Assembly: GCA_001939945.1 (NCBI GenBank)
Contig: MOEB01000015.1
Location: forward strand, 39,896-103,895
Direction: 5' to 3'
DNA length: 64,000 bases
From: Aerophototrophica crusticola
GTDB taxonomy: Bacteria > Pseudomonadota > Alphaproteobacteria > Azospirillales > Azospirillaceae
The translations under genes were made by a program, and so were the position numbers. The notes under the pieces are model-generated. The model made no database searches. It saw nothing but the letters and a program-made list of their open reading frames with translations, and was not told the DNA's origin. This document shows, piece by piece, positions 38,233-46,537 of this stretch (positions within the stretch are counted from its first letter, which is position 1; every line of letters starts with the position of its first letter).

Positions 38233-39261
38233 TCACTTCCAGCCGGCGCGGTCCATGATCTTCAGCGCCTCGGCGTTGTTCTTGCCATAGGTGGCGGCGT
38301 TCAGGGCGTCGGCCTTGAACTCGCCCCAGCCGGCCACCACCGGGTGCGGCTTCACGCTGGACAGGACCGGGTATTCATAGTTGCCGTCGGCGAAGATCTT
38401 CTGCGCCTCCGGGCCCACCATGAACTCGATGAACTTGATGGCGTTGGCCTTGTTCGGCGCGTTGGCGGCGACGCCCACGCCGGACACGTTCACATGGGTG
38501 CCGCGGTCCTTCTGGTTGGGGAAGAACACGCCCACCTTGTCGGCGATGGCCTTGTCCTCCGGCTTGGCGGAAGCGGACAGGCGCGCGAAATAATAGGTGT
38601 TGGAGACGGCCACGTCCCCCTCGCCGGCGGCCACCGCCTTGATCTGGTCAGTGTCGCCGCCCTGGGGCGGGCGGGCCAGGTTGGCGGCGATGCCCTTGGC
38701 CCAGGCCTCGGTCTTCTCCGGGCCGTTGGCGGCCAGGACGGAGCCGGTCAGGGACTGGTTGTAGATGTTGGTGGAGCTGCGGATCAGCAGCCGGCCCTTC
38801 CACTTCGGGTCGGCCAAATCCTCATAGGTGGACAGCTCCGACGGCTTCACCGCGGCCTTGTTGTAGATGATGACGCGGGCGCGGGTGGACAGGCCGAACC
38901 AGTAGCCCTGCGGCTCGCGGAACTGCGGGGCGATGGTCTTCTCCAGCAGCTCGTTCTTCACCGGCTGCAGCACCCCGGCTTCCTGCGCGCGCCACAGGCG
39001 CCCGGCATCCACGGCCACCAGCACGTCGGCGGGGCTGTTCTTGCCCTCGGCCTTGATGCGCTCGATCAGCTCGTCGTCCTTGCCCTCGATCAGGTTGACC
39101 TTGATGCCCGTCTTCTCGGTGAAGGCCTTGTAGAAGAGCTGGTCGGTGTCGTAGTGGCGGGAGGAATAGACGTTCAGCTCCTGTGCGGCGGCGGTGCCGG
39201 ACAGGGCCAGCATGACGATGCCGACGGCGGAAGCCAGGGCGCGGCGCATGGGGAGTGCCAT
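38233..39261 (-). CDS. fbpA: Iron(III) ABC transporter periplasmic binding protein
   Basis: 342 aa. Signal peptide MALPMRRALASAVGIVMLAL with cleavage near AAAQ. Mature start ELNVYSSRHYDTDQLFYKAF, the VLVAVDAGRLWRAQEAGVLQ segment and YWFGLSTRARVIIYNK match FutA/FbpA, with paired Tyr ligands in NTYYFARL. It captures Fe3+ in the periplasm for the permease at 34772. ATG 39261 has GGAGA upstream. A Fur-like box lies 33-47 bases upstream. Confidence 0.93.
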   Translation of the reverse strand: MALPMRRALASAVGIVMLALSGTAAAQELNVYSSRHYDTDQLFYKAFTEKTGIKVNLIEGKDDELIERIKAEGKNSPADVLVAVDAGRLWRAQEAGVLQPVKNELLEKTIAPQFREPQGYWFGLSTRARVIIYNKAAVKPSELSTYEDLADPKWKGRLLIRSSTNIYNQSLTGSVLAANGPEKTEAWAKGIAANLARPPQGGDTDQIKAVAAGEGDVAVSNTYYFARLSASAKPEDKAIADKVGVFFPNQKDRGTHVNVSGVGVAANAPNKANAIKFIEFMVGPEAQKIFADGNYEYPVLSSVKPHPVVAGWGEFKADALNAATYGKNNAEALKIMDRAGWK

Positions 39262-39293
39262 GGGGATTCTCCGGGTGGGTCGCTTGTAAAATC

Positions 39294-39308
39294 TGCAAAT
39301 CACTCGCA
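39294..39308 (-). promoter_or_regulatory. Fur-like box before fbpA
   Basis: On the minus strand TGCGAGT-G-ATTTGCA forms a 7-1-7 inverted repeat resembling the Fur pattern TGATAAT-N-ATTATCA with GC-rich arms. The matching site at 43083 is TGCGAAT-G-ACTCGCA. Its place before an iron-uptake gene supports iron-responsive repression. Confidence 0.6.
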
Positions 39309-39439
39309 GTTGCGCGGACGATGCGAGCCCCCGCCCCGCCTGTCAAGCGGCATTGCGACCCATTCTCAAAGTGTGGTCTTTCGCCCCACCCGGTGCCGCG
39401 ACGGCATGGCCCGCGGCACCGGGCCGTATGCCCGCGACC

Positions 39440-40129
39440 TCACTTCCCCCCGGGCTTGGGCGGCTGGGTCCCGGCATTGCCAGCCATGGGCACCTCGATG
39501 ATGCCGCAGGCGATGCGCCCGCCGGAGTTGCCGGCCGGGTCGCTGACATAGTCGTCGATGCCTTCATGCAGCACCAGCGACCGGCTGCCGCTGGGCAGCA
39601 GGCTGTTGGCGCCGGGGCGGAGCGACAGGCCGGGGGCGACCACGTCGATGGCGCCCTTGCCGTCCTCCCCCACGAACAGGATGGGCAGGTCCCCGGCATG
39701 GGGACCCCTGGGGTTCAGGTAGCCATGGGCCTTGCCGCCGGGGTTGAAGTGGCCGCCGGCGGTCTTGAAGTCCGGCGGGTCGCACTTGCCGGCCTCATGC
39801 ACGTGGAAGCCGTGCTGGCCGGGGGGCACGTTCTCCAGCCGGGCCTGGACCAGCACCCCGTTGGGCGTTTCCGCGAAGGCGACGGTGCCCAGCGGCTTGC
39901 CCTTGGCGTCCTTCATGACGCTGGTGGCGGTCACCTGCTGCGGCTCGTCGGTGCGGTTGACCTGGGGCAGCATCTGCTGGTTGGGCGTCTTCACCTGCCC
40001 GGCCGGGCGCTCGCCCTGGCCTTGCTGGCCGGCATTGCCGGCATCCTGGCCCAGGGCGGGGCCGGTCGCCACCAGGGAAAGGGCGAGGCAGAGGGCGGCG
40101 GCCGGGCCGGCTTTCGGATGGAAGTGCAT
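39440..40129 (-). CDS. sodC: Cu/Zn superoxide dismutase, exported
   Basis: 229 aa. Signal peptide to about residue 27 (PALGQDA), a Gln/Gly-rich linker of about 45 residues, then the SodC domain: HGFHVHEAGKCDPPDF (copper His and disulfide Cys), AGGHFNPGG, the zinc-loop HGYLNPRGPHAGDLP, and GGRIACGII with the second Cys. It dismutates periplasmic superoxide. Upstream of fbpA on the same strand, 178 bp apart; the pairing fits an iron/oxidative-stress theme. Confidence 0.95.
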   Translation of the reverse strand: MHFHPKAGPAAALCLALSLVATGPALGQDAGNAGQQGQGERPAGQVKTPNQQMLPQVNRTDEPQQVTATSVMKDAKGKPLGTVAFAETPNGVLVQARLENVPPGQHGFHVHEAGKCDPPDFKTAGGHFNPGGKAHGYLNPRGPHAGDLPILFVGEDGKGAIDVVAPGLSLRPGANSLLPSGSRSLVLHEGIDDYVSDPAGNSGGRIACGIIEVPMAGNAGTQPPKPGGK

Positions 40130-40330
40130 GGGGGGATCCTCGGGGGGGCTGCGGGGCCGTCAGGGCTTCCACCTGCAACGGCGGGGAGGGCCGAACCGTT
40201 CCGGCCCCCTGCCCCCATCGCGCTTGCGACTTTATGCGCCCCCATCGACAGCAATGGGCGGTCCCGCTTATACCCGAAGCTGGGGATAGGCGACCTTCCC
40301 GAGAGGCGGGCAGGGCTGGACGACAGGGGG

Positions 40331-41569
40331 ATGCCCATGGTGGTGGCGTATGCCGAGGAACCGGTGACCGGCGGGGAACCGCCTGTCGTGGCGTTCGAGG
40401 GCAGAAGGGGGGCGTTCCTGCGCCTGCTGCTGGTCAACATGCTGCTGAACCTGGTGACCCTGGGCATCTACCGGTTCTGGGCCCGCACCCGGGTGCGCCG
40501 GGCGCTGTGGTCCATGGTCCGGCTGCGGGGGGAGCCGCTGGCCTATACCGGCACGGGCAAGGAGCTGTTCATCGGCTTCCTGGTGGCCATGCTGGTGCTG
40601 CTGCCCGTCTTCGTCGTGATCACCATCATCCAGAACCTGGTGCCGCCCACGGAGTTCCTGCTGGTCATCGGCGTGAACACGGGCCTGGGCCTGCTGTTCG
40701 GCGTGCTGGGCGTGCTGGCCATGTACTTCGCCCGGCGCTACCTGCTGACCCGCACCGCCTGGCGCGGCATCCATGCCGGGCAGGATGGCGGCTGGGCGGC
40801 CTTCACCTGGGCGCACCTGAAGGCCTATGTGCTGGTGGCCGTGACCCTGGGGCTAGCCCTGCCCTGGGCGCAGGCGAGGACGTACAATTACCGCATGGGC
40901 GTGACCTGGTTCGGGACCGGCCGGTTCGGCGCGAACGCCGCCGCCGGGCCGCTGGTGCCGGCCTACATGGCCGTCTGGGTCACTTATGCCCTGGCCTATG
41001 CCTTCTTCTTCGCAAGCTTCCTGCCGTTCATGGGCTGGCAGGCCGAGGCGGCGGCGGCACGCCAGGCGGGCGGTGCCATGCCGCCTTTCCCGGGTTTCGG
41101 CTATCTGTGGATCCCTGCCGTGGTGTTGTTCCTGGCGGGCATGTTCCTGTACGCCCGCTATCTGCTGGTCCGCTTCCGCCACTTCACCGCCCACACCTGG
41201 CTGGAGGGCACGGGGTTCCGCTGCGACATCCGCACCCGCCAGGCCCTGTACGTGGCCGTGGTCTACCTGCTGCTGCTGGTGGGGGCCGCGGCGGTGCTGG
41301 GCGGGCTGAGTTATCTGCTCATCAAGGCCGCCGATGGCCCCGGCGCCAAGGTTTTCGCGGGGCTGGTGCCGATCCTTGCCTCCTTCCTTTTCGTGCTGCT
41401 GATGGGGATGATCAACCAAGCCTGGTTCGCCTTCGAGGCGTTGCGGCTGATCTGCGCCAACCTGCAGGCCAGCGACCCGACCGTGGCGGATGAGTTCCTG
41501 AACCGCGGCGCCGTCGCCCCCCGCCGGGGTGAGGGGTTGGCCGACGCCATCGGCGACATCGGCTTCTGA
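40331..41569 (+). CDS. YjgN family (DUF898) membrane protein
   Basis: 412 aa with about eight hydrophobic helices. YjgN hallmarks: LVNMLLNLVTLGIYRFWART, YTGTGKELFIGFL and the internal-repeat forms ATRTYNYRMG-type and RYLLVRFRHFTAHTWLEG. Inner-membrane protein of unknown biochemical role. It begins 201 bp after the divergent sodC start, and the M48 protease gene follows 12 bases later; the same pairing is seen in many bacteria, suggesting joint function. Confidence 0.9.
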   Translation: MPMVVAYAEEPVTGGEPPVVAFEGRRGAFLRLLLVNMLLNLVTLGIYRFWARTRVRRALWSMVRLRGEPLAYTGTGKELFIGFLVAMLVLLPVFVVITIIQNLVPPTEFLLVIGVNTGLGLLFGVLGVLAMYFARRYLLTRTAWRGIHAGQDGGWAAFTWAHLKAYVLVAVTLGLALPWAQARTYNYRMGVTWFGTGRFGANAAAGPLVPAYMAVWVTYALAYAFFFASFLPFMGWQAEAAAARQAGGAMPPFPGFGYLWIPAVVLFLAGMFLYARYLLVRFRHFTAHTWLEGTGFRCDIRTRQALYVAVVYLLLLVGAAAVLGGLSYLLIKAADGPGAKVFAGLVPILASFLFVLLMGMINQAWFAFEALRLICANLQASDPTVADEFLNRGAVAPRRGEGLADAIGDIGF

Positions 41570-41581
41570 CGGGGGGACACC

Positions 41582-42709
41582 GTGGACCTGGGAACCGCCC
41601 TTTACGAGGACCGCCGCCTGGGCCGGTCGGTGCCTGTCCTGCTGCGGGGTGAGGGCGGGTTCCTGCTGCTGCTGCGGGAAGACGGGCGGGAGCTGGACCG
41701 GTGGCCCGCTGCCGCGGTGCGGCCCGTGCCCGATGCCGGGGCGGACGGGCACGCCAGGCTGGGCCTTGCCGCCGACTCCCCCGCCCTGCTGGCCCTGCCC
41801 TGCCCGGAGGTGCCCCCGGCCCTGGCCGGGTTCCTGGCGGGCCAGGGCCGGTCGCCGGCGCTGAAGGCCCACAAGGCCAAGCGGGACCTGCCGCTGCCGG
41901 TCTGGCTGGGCGGGGCAGCGGCGTCCGTCGTGCTGCTGCTGTTCGTTGTGCTGCCGGCCCTGGGCGACGTGCTGGCCGGCTTCGTCCCGCCGTCGCTGGA
42001 GCGGCGCATCGGCGAGCAGGTGGCGGAGGTGGCCACCGGCATCCTGGTGAAGGGTGGCCGCAAGGCGGAATGCCGCACGCCGGAGGGCACCGCCGCCCTG
42101 GACAGACTGGTCCAGCGGATCAGGCTGCCCGACGGGCCGGCGGTCCAGGTCCGGGTCATCGACAGCGACATGGTCAACGCCTTCGCCGCCCCCGGCGGCT
42201 TCATCGTCGTGCCCGTAGGGATGGTGCGCTTCGCCGGGACGCCGGAGGCGCTGCTGGGCGTGCTGGCCCATGAGGTGGGGCATGTGGCCGAGGGCCATGC
42301 CATGCGCCGGGTGATGCGGGTGGCCATGTCATCCACCCTGCTGACCCTGCTGACCGGCGACCTGGGCGGCGGCATCGGGGCCGCCGCGGTGGGGCAGATG
42401 GTGGAAAGCGGCTACAGCCAGGAGCATGAGCGGGAGGCCGACGCCTATGCCGTGGCCGCCCTGCGCGCCGCCGGCCTGCCCACCGACCCCTTCGCCGACC
42501 TGTTCGGCCGCATGCAGTTGAAGGTGGGTGACCAGCCCAAGTGGCTGGCCCTGGTCGCCAGCCACCCGGACATCCAGTCCCGCATCGCCGCCATCCGCGG
42601 CGGTGACGGCCCCGCGGCGGGGAGCGGCCCGGACCTGTCCGCCGACTGGGCCGCCCTCCAGGCCATCTGCGGTCCGCCGCCGCCCGAGACCGAGGCAGGG
42701 AAAGAGTAG
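41582..42709 (+). CDS. M48-family zinc metalloprotease
   Basis: 375 aa, GTG start. The N-terminal 110 residues are poorly conserved; one membrane helix (about 115-140) follows. The catalytic domain has VLAHEVGHVAEGH (HExxH zinc site), HEREADAYAV with the third Glu ligand, and ASHPDIQSRIAAI near the end. Similar to periplasm-facing HtpX/LoiP-like proteases that act on envelope proteins. Partner of the YjgN-like gene upstream. Confidence 0.9.
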   Translation: MDLGTALYEDRRLGRSVPVLLRGEGGFLLLLREDGRELDRWPAAAVRPVPDAGADGHARLGLAADSPALLALPCPEVPPALAGFLAGQGRSPALKAHKAKRDLPLPVWLGGAAASVVLLLFVVLPALGDVLAGFVPPSLERRIGEQVAEVATGILVKGGRKAECRTPEGTAALDRLVQRIRLPDGPAVQVRVIDSDMVNAFAAPGGFIVVPVGMVRFAGTPEALLGVLAHEVGHVAEGHAMRRVMRVAMSSTLLTLLTGDLGGGIGAAAVGQMVESGYSQEHEREADAYAVAALRAAGLPTDPFADLFGRMQLKVGDQPKWLALVASHPDIQSRIAAIRGGDGPAAGSGPDLSADWAALQAICGPPPPETEAGKE

Positions 42710-42719
42710 GGGCTTGGCG

Positions 42720-43007
42720 TCACCCCCGGTTCACCAGCTTGAAGAAGCGGCTCTGCTTCCCGTCGATCTTGTCCTGGTGCAGGAAAGCCAGCTTCCGGTC
42801 CTCGAAGGTCTTGAAGAACTGGTCCCAGCTGATCTCCTCCAGCCCTTCCTCCGGCTCACCGAAGTCGATGCGCAGCAGGCCGCCATCGTCCCCCTTGGGC
42901 GTGCCCTTCACGGCAGCGGGGCGGCCGCCCCGTTCCTCCGCCCAGCGGCGGATCTCGTCATGGTCGGTGGTGGGGGCGGCGTCTGAGCCGCGGGCATGGC
43001 TGGCCAT
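42720..43007 (-). CDS. Conserved hypothetical protein, 95 aa
   Basis: AGGAGG ribosome site before the ATG at 43007. TTDHDEIRRWAEERGGRPA, then LRIDF, then EISWDQFFKTFEDRKLAFL and a KQSRFFKLVNR ending are typical of a widespread small family of unknown function that is sometimes mislabelled as glucan-branching enzyme. Soluble. Divergent from the gene at 43133, with a Fur-like box in the shared 125-bp gap, so iron control is possible. Confidence 0.75.
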   Translation of the reverse strand: MASHARGSDAAPTTDHDEIRRWAEERGGRPAAVKGTPKGDDGGLLRIDFGEPEEGLEEISWDQFFKTFEDRKLAFLHQDKIDGKQSRFFKLVNRG

Positions 43008-43082
43008 GGTGGTCCTCCTGGTCTGAAGGGGCTTGCTGGCCGTTCCAACCGCGGGAGGCCTGCTCGCGTTCCCGCTTGCAAT

Positions 43083-43097
43083 TGCGAATGACTCGCA
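43083..43097. promoter_or_regulatory. Fur-like box between two divergent small genes
   Basis: TGCGAAT-G-ACTCGCA is a 7-1-7 inverted repeat; flanking bases extend it to ATTGCGAATGACTCGCAAT (one mismatch). It shares form with the site before fbpA. It lies 36 bases before the start at 43133 and 76 before that at 43007. Confidence 0.6.
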
Positions 43098-43132
43098 ATA
43101 CCCTGGCTTCAGGGCTGACCGAGGAGACTGCC

Positions 43133-43651
43133 ATGGCAGACCAGCAGACCATCCGCCAGATCCACCGCCGGGCCTTCCAGCCTGCCGACCCGGGGCCGCT
43201 GGACGGCACCGTCGTCTTCGGCCTGTCGCAGGGGGAGCAATTGCTGCTCTGGTCCGCCCGGCGCTGGCGCCATGGCCGCTTCTGCTGGGACCAGGTGGAG
43301 GCGGAGTACAAGCGCCTGGCCGGCCCCCGTTGGGCCGACGCCCTGTTGGCCTGGGAGGAGGCGTTGGACCTGCTGCACCAGCTTCCCAGCCGCACGCCGG
43401 AGATCCGCAACGGCTGTGACAGCCGGTTGAGCCCGGCCGAGCGCGCCCTGTTGACCGCCACCGCCGCCAGCCTTCCCGGCGCGGGCGGCGACCCGTCCTT
43501 CCTGCTGGCCCGGCTGGCACCCCCGGCAGCCCGGCCCGAGCTGGCCGCCGCCCTGTCCCGTGTCGCCGCCAGCCTGGAAGACTGCCCCCTGCCCCTGCGG
43601 GGGCCCGCCCCGGTCGCGGCGGATTCGGAACGGCGGGTGCCGGCAGCCTAG
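43133..43651 (+). CDS. Hypothetical protein under a Fur-like box
   Basis: 172 aa with GAGGAGA at good spacing. No signal or membrane helix. The middle (SQGEQLLLWSARRWRHGRF, then DALLAWEEALDLLHQLP) is helical and rich in Trp and Arg; three Cys are scattered. Not recognised. The Fur-like palindrome covers its likely promoter, so it may belong to the iron response. Its stop codon overlaps the stop of the convergent reductase gene by four bases. Confidence 0.65.
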   Translation: MADQQTIRQIHRRAFQPADPGPLDGTVVFGLSQGEQLLLWSARRWRHGRFCWDQVEAEYKRLAGPRWADALLAWEEALDLLHQLPSRTPEIRNGCDSRLSPAERALLTATAASLPGAGGDPSFLLARLAPPAARPELAAALSRVAASLEDCPLPLRGPAPVAADSERRVPAA

Positions 43652-44319
43652 GTCCTGGGCGTCGGGTTCACCAAATCCATCACGGCCACGTCGCCCAGGG
43701 TGCGGGTGCCTTCCAGCCGCAGCCGGTTGTCAGGCCCGTGCAGGAAGCTGGCGGGACCCACCATGCGCGGTGCCCGGCCGTCGCCGACGAAGAATGGGGC
43801 CACCGCCAGACGCAGCGTGTGGAAGGCGCCGGCGGCCAGGAACAGGGTCAGCACGCAGCTTCCGCCTTCCACCAGCAGCCGCCTTATCCCGAGCCGGGCC
43901 AGGGCTGCCAGCAGGGCGGGGGCCGTTTCCTCCGCCACGCCCACCACCTCCGCCACCCGGCCGAAGCGGTCCCGCAGGTCCGTGCACACGGCTTCCGGGC
44001 ACAGCACCACCCGCCGCCCGGTGGCGGCGAAGAAGGAGGCACCGGGGTCCAGCTCGCCGGTGCGGGTCAGCACCACGCGGGTCGGCTGTTCCGGCAGGCC
44101 CTGCGCCTTGCGGGCGGCCACCAGGTCCGGGTAGCGCACGGTCAGCCGGGGGTCGTCCCGGCGGACCGTGCCGGCGCCCACCAGGATGGCATCGCACCCG
44201 GCGCGCAGGGCGTGGATGTCGCGCCGGTCCTCCTCGCTGGACAGGCACAGCGTCTCCGCCCCCGCATGGTCGATATGGCCGTCCAGCGAGGCGCAGACGG
44301 ACAGGTGGACACGCTCCAT
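43648..44319 (-). CDS. RibD C-terminal-type reductase (dihydrofolate reductase-like)
   Basis: 223 aa. Corresponds to the reductase half of RibD without the deaminase domain: N-terminal strand HLSVCASLDGHID, NADPH-site region DAILVGAGTVRRDDPRLTVR, and the late motif LLVEGGSCVLTLFL. It probably reduces a pyrimidine or folate-like substrate with NAD(P)H. Riboflavin genes are not nearby, so its pathway is open. Single gene on the minus strand. Confidence 0.87.
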   Translation of the reverse strand: MERVHLSVCASLDGHIDHAGAETLCLSSEEDRRDIHALRAGCDAILVGAGTVRRDDPRLTVRYPDLVAARKAQGLPEQPTRVVLTRTGELDPGASFFAATGRRVVLCPEAVCTDLRDRFGRVAEVVGVAEETAPALLAALARLGIRRLLVEGGSCVLTLFLAAGAFHTLRLAVAPFFVGDGRAPRMVGPASFLHGPDNRLRLEGTRTLGDVAVMDLVNPTPRT

Positions 44320-44350
44320 GCAAGGGCTCCCAAAAGCTTACGCTTTTTCG

Positions 44351-44438
44351 TTCCTCGATCGCCCCCGGCTCGAGGGCCGGGGCAGGCTCCGCCGCATCCG
44401 CGGCTTGGCTTACGCGCACACGGGTGCGCGCTGTAACG
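44351..44438 (+). repeat. Covarying-hairpin repeat family, unit E
   Basis: Contains GCCGC-ATCC-GCGGC, TTGGCTTA and CGCGCAC-ACGG-GTGCGCG (44413-44430). A 53-base block at 44359-44411 is identical to 45277-45329 in unit F, so the outer-membrane gene between them is flanked by direct repeats. The rest of the 290-bp gap holds presumed promoter sequence. Confidence 0.85.
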
Positions 44439-44609
44439 GTGGGTTGTGCGGCCCCGCCTGTCCAGTCCCCCATCCGACCAGGGCCCATCTGTTCCGGTTC
44501 TGCAACATCTGCCCCCGGATCGGGCTGTGACCGGCGTTGGTCGCTTGCGCAGGGCCTGTCGTTCCGTGTTCGTAACGCCCAGGTCCGTTCCTACCCACAG
44601 GATTAACCC

Positions 44610-45266
44610 ATGCGTTCCGCCTTTCTCGCCCTTCCCGTGCTGGCCGTTTCCTTGGCCGCCGCGGCCCCCGCCCAGGCCGCCAGCGTCGGCGCCAGCGTCT
44701 CCACCAACGGGGTGGGCATCGATGCCGGCGTCTCCGTCACGCCGTTCTTCGGCATCCGGGTGGACGGCGCCACCCTGTCCTTCGACCACAGCTTCGGCGT
44801 GGACGACATCGACTATGACGCCGACGTGCAGCTGAAGTCCCTGGGCGGCATCGTCGATTTCTACCCGTTCCCGCTGGTGGGCTTCCGCGTTTCCGCCGGT
44901 GCCCGGCTGAACTGGAACGAGGCTGACGTCACGGCCTCGCCCAACGGCCCGCGCCAGATCGGCGGCCGCACCTATACCCCGGCCCAGATCGGCAGCCTGG
45001 AAGGCAATGTGGAGTTCGACCGCCTTGCCCCCTATGCCGGCATCGGCTGGACCTCGGGCTTCTTCGGCACGGGCCTGCAGTTCATCGGCGATTTGGGCGT
45101 GCTGTACCAGGGTTCCCCCAAGGTGTCCTTGCGCGCCACCGGCGGCCTGGCGGCCGACCCCGTCTTCGCCGCCGACCTGGAGCGGGAGCGGCAGGAGCTG
45201 GAGGACGACGTGGAGGACTTCAAGTGGTACCCGGTCATCAAGATCGGCGTGATGTATAAATTCTAA
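44610..45266 (+). CDS. Outer-membrane beta-barrel protein
   Basis: 218 aa. Signal peptide MRSAFLALPVLAVSLAAAAP ending AQAAS. The mature chain alternates polar and aromatic residues in about eight strands (LSFDHSFGVDDIDY, VGFRVSAGARLNWNEADV, YAGIGWTSGF, KWYPVIKIGVMYKF) and ends in Phe, the usual outer-membrane insertion signal. Similar in size to OmpW/OmpX-like porins; the cargo or ligand is unknown. Flanked on both sides by copies of the covarying-hairpin repeat. Confidence 0.82.
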   Translation: MRSAFLALPVLAVSLAAAAPAQAASVGASVSTNGVGIDAGVSVTPFFGIRVDGATLSFDHSFGVDDIDYDADVQLKSLGGIVDFYPFPLVGFRVSAGARLNWNEADVTASPNGPRQIGGRTYTPAQIGSLEGNVEFDRLAPYAGIGWTSGFFGTGLQFIGDLGVLYQGSPKVSLRATGGLAADPVFAADLERERQELEDDVEDFKWYPVIKIGVMYKF

Positions 45267-45270
45267 GTTT

Positions 45271-45357
45271 CCTCAGTCGCCCCCGGCTCGAGGGCCGGGG
45301 CAGGCTCCGCCGCATCCGCGGCTTGGCTTCCGCGACCACGTGGTCGCGCGGCGGCGA
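45271..45357 (+). repeat. Covarying-hairpin repeat family, unit F
   Basis: Same head as unit E, third hairpin CGCGACC-ACGT-GGTCGCG (45331-45348). It begins five bases after the barrel gene's stop and could also stop transcription. Confidence 0.85.
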
Positions 45358-45363
45358 AACGCA

Positions 45364-45379
45364 CTTTCGAATTCGAAAG
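45364..45379. repeat. Palindrome CTTTCGAATTCGAAAG, second copy
   Basis: Perfect 16-bp loop-free palindrome identical to the core of 30626-30647. It lies between unit F and trpS in a convergent gap. Confidence 0.7.
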
Positions 45380-45442
45380 CCCAGAACAAAGGGGGCCTGC
45401 CGTCGCCGGCAGGCCCCCGGTTCTTCCAAGGCTGTGGCGTGC

Positions 45443-46447
45443 TCAATACCGCAGCAGGCCGACGATGTCCTTGACCTCGCCCATGGTCTTCTCGGCGATG
45501 GCGCCGGCGCGCTCCGCCCCCCGCTGGAGGATGCGGTCCAGTTCGGTCCGCTCGTCCATCAGGCGCTTCATCTCCGCCGCGATGGGGCCCAGCTTGGCCA
45601 CGGCCAGGTCGGCCAGGGCCGACTTGAAGCCGCTGAACTGGCTGCCCGCATGCTCCGCCAGCACCGCCGACCGGCTGCTGTCCGCGAGCGCGGCGTAGAT
45701 GGTGACGAGGTTGTCCGCCTCCGGCCGCTTCTCCAGCTCCTCCACCGTCTCCGGCAGGGGTTCCGGATCGGTCTTGGCCTTGCGGATCTTCAGGGCGATG
45801 GTGTCCGCGTCGTCCGTCAGGTTGATGCGGCTGTAATCGCTCTCGTCCGACTTGGACATCTTCTTGGTGCCGTCGCGCAAGCTCATGACCCGGGTGGCCT
45901 CGCCCAGGATCTGCGGTTCGGGCAGGGGGAAGAAGTCGTCGCGCTTGTAGTAGCGGTTGAAGGCGCCGCCGATGTCGCGGGCCAGCTCCAGGTGCTGCTT
46001 CTGGTCCTCGCCCACCGGCACGTGGGTGGCCTTGTACAACAGGATGTCCGCCGCCATCAGCACGGGATAGGCGTAGAGGCCCAGCACCGCGTTCTCCCGG
46101 TGCTTGCCCGCCTTCTCCTTGAACTGGGTCATGCGGTTCAGCCAGCCCAGCGGCGTGTGGCAGGCGAAGATCCAGTTCAGCTCGGCATGGCCCGGCACGG
46201 CGGACTGGTTGAACAGGATGTTCTTCTCGGGGTCGATGCCCGCGGCCACATAGGCGGCCGTCACCGCGCGGATGTTGTTCCGCAGGGTCTCCGGGTCGTG
46301 GTCGATGGTCAGGGCGTGCAGGTCCACGACGCAGAAGATCGCCTCGAACTGGTCCTGCAAGCGGACCCAGTTCTTCAACGCGCCCAGATAGTTGCCAAGG
46401 TGGAGCTGGCGGGTGGGCTGCATGCCCGAGAAGATGCGGTTCATCAC
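45443..46447 (-). CDS. trpS: Tryptophanyl-tRNA synthetase
   Basis: 334 aa, full length for the bacterial class Ic enzyme. HIGH-like motif as [20 protein letters not shown] loop as [13 protein letters not shown], plus [19 protein letters not shown]. It charges tRNA-Trp. The first two codons are both ATG, so the start is 46447 or 46444. It follows murJ by 90 bp on the same strand, as in many alphaproteobacteria (glnD-murJ-trpS order). Confidence 0.96.
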   Translation of the reverse strand: MMNRIFSGMQPTRQLHLGNYLGALKNWVRLQDQFEAIFCVVDLHALTIDHDPETLRNNIRAVTAAYVAAGIDPEKNILFNQSAVPGHAELNWIFACHTPLGWLNRMTQFKEKAGKHRENAVLGLYAYPVLMAADILLYKATHVPVGEDQKQHLELARDIGGAFNRYYKRDDFFPLPEPQILGEATRVMSLRDGTKKMSKSDESDYSRINLTDDADTIALKIRKAKTDPEPLPETVEELEKRPEADNLVTIYAALADSSRSAVLAEHAGSQFSGFKSALADLAVAKLGPIAAEMKRLMDERTELDRILQRGAERAGAIAEKTMGEVKDIVGLLRY

Positions 46448-46537
46448 ATGGCCTCAAAGGGTTGCCCGCTTATGGAGGGCGGGCGGGGAGCGTGAGGTAT
46501 GAAGGCTGCCTGGGAACGGGTCAAGCGGCCCGGGACT

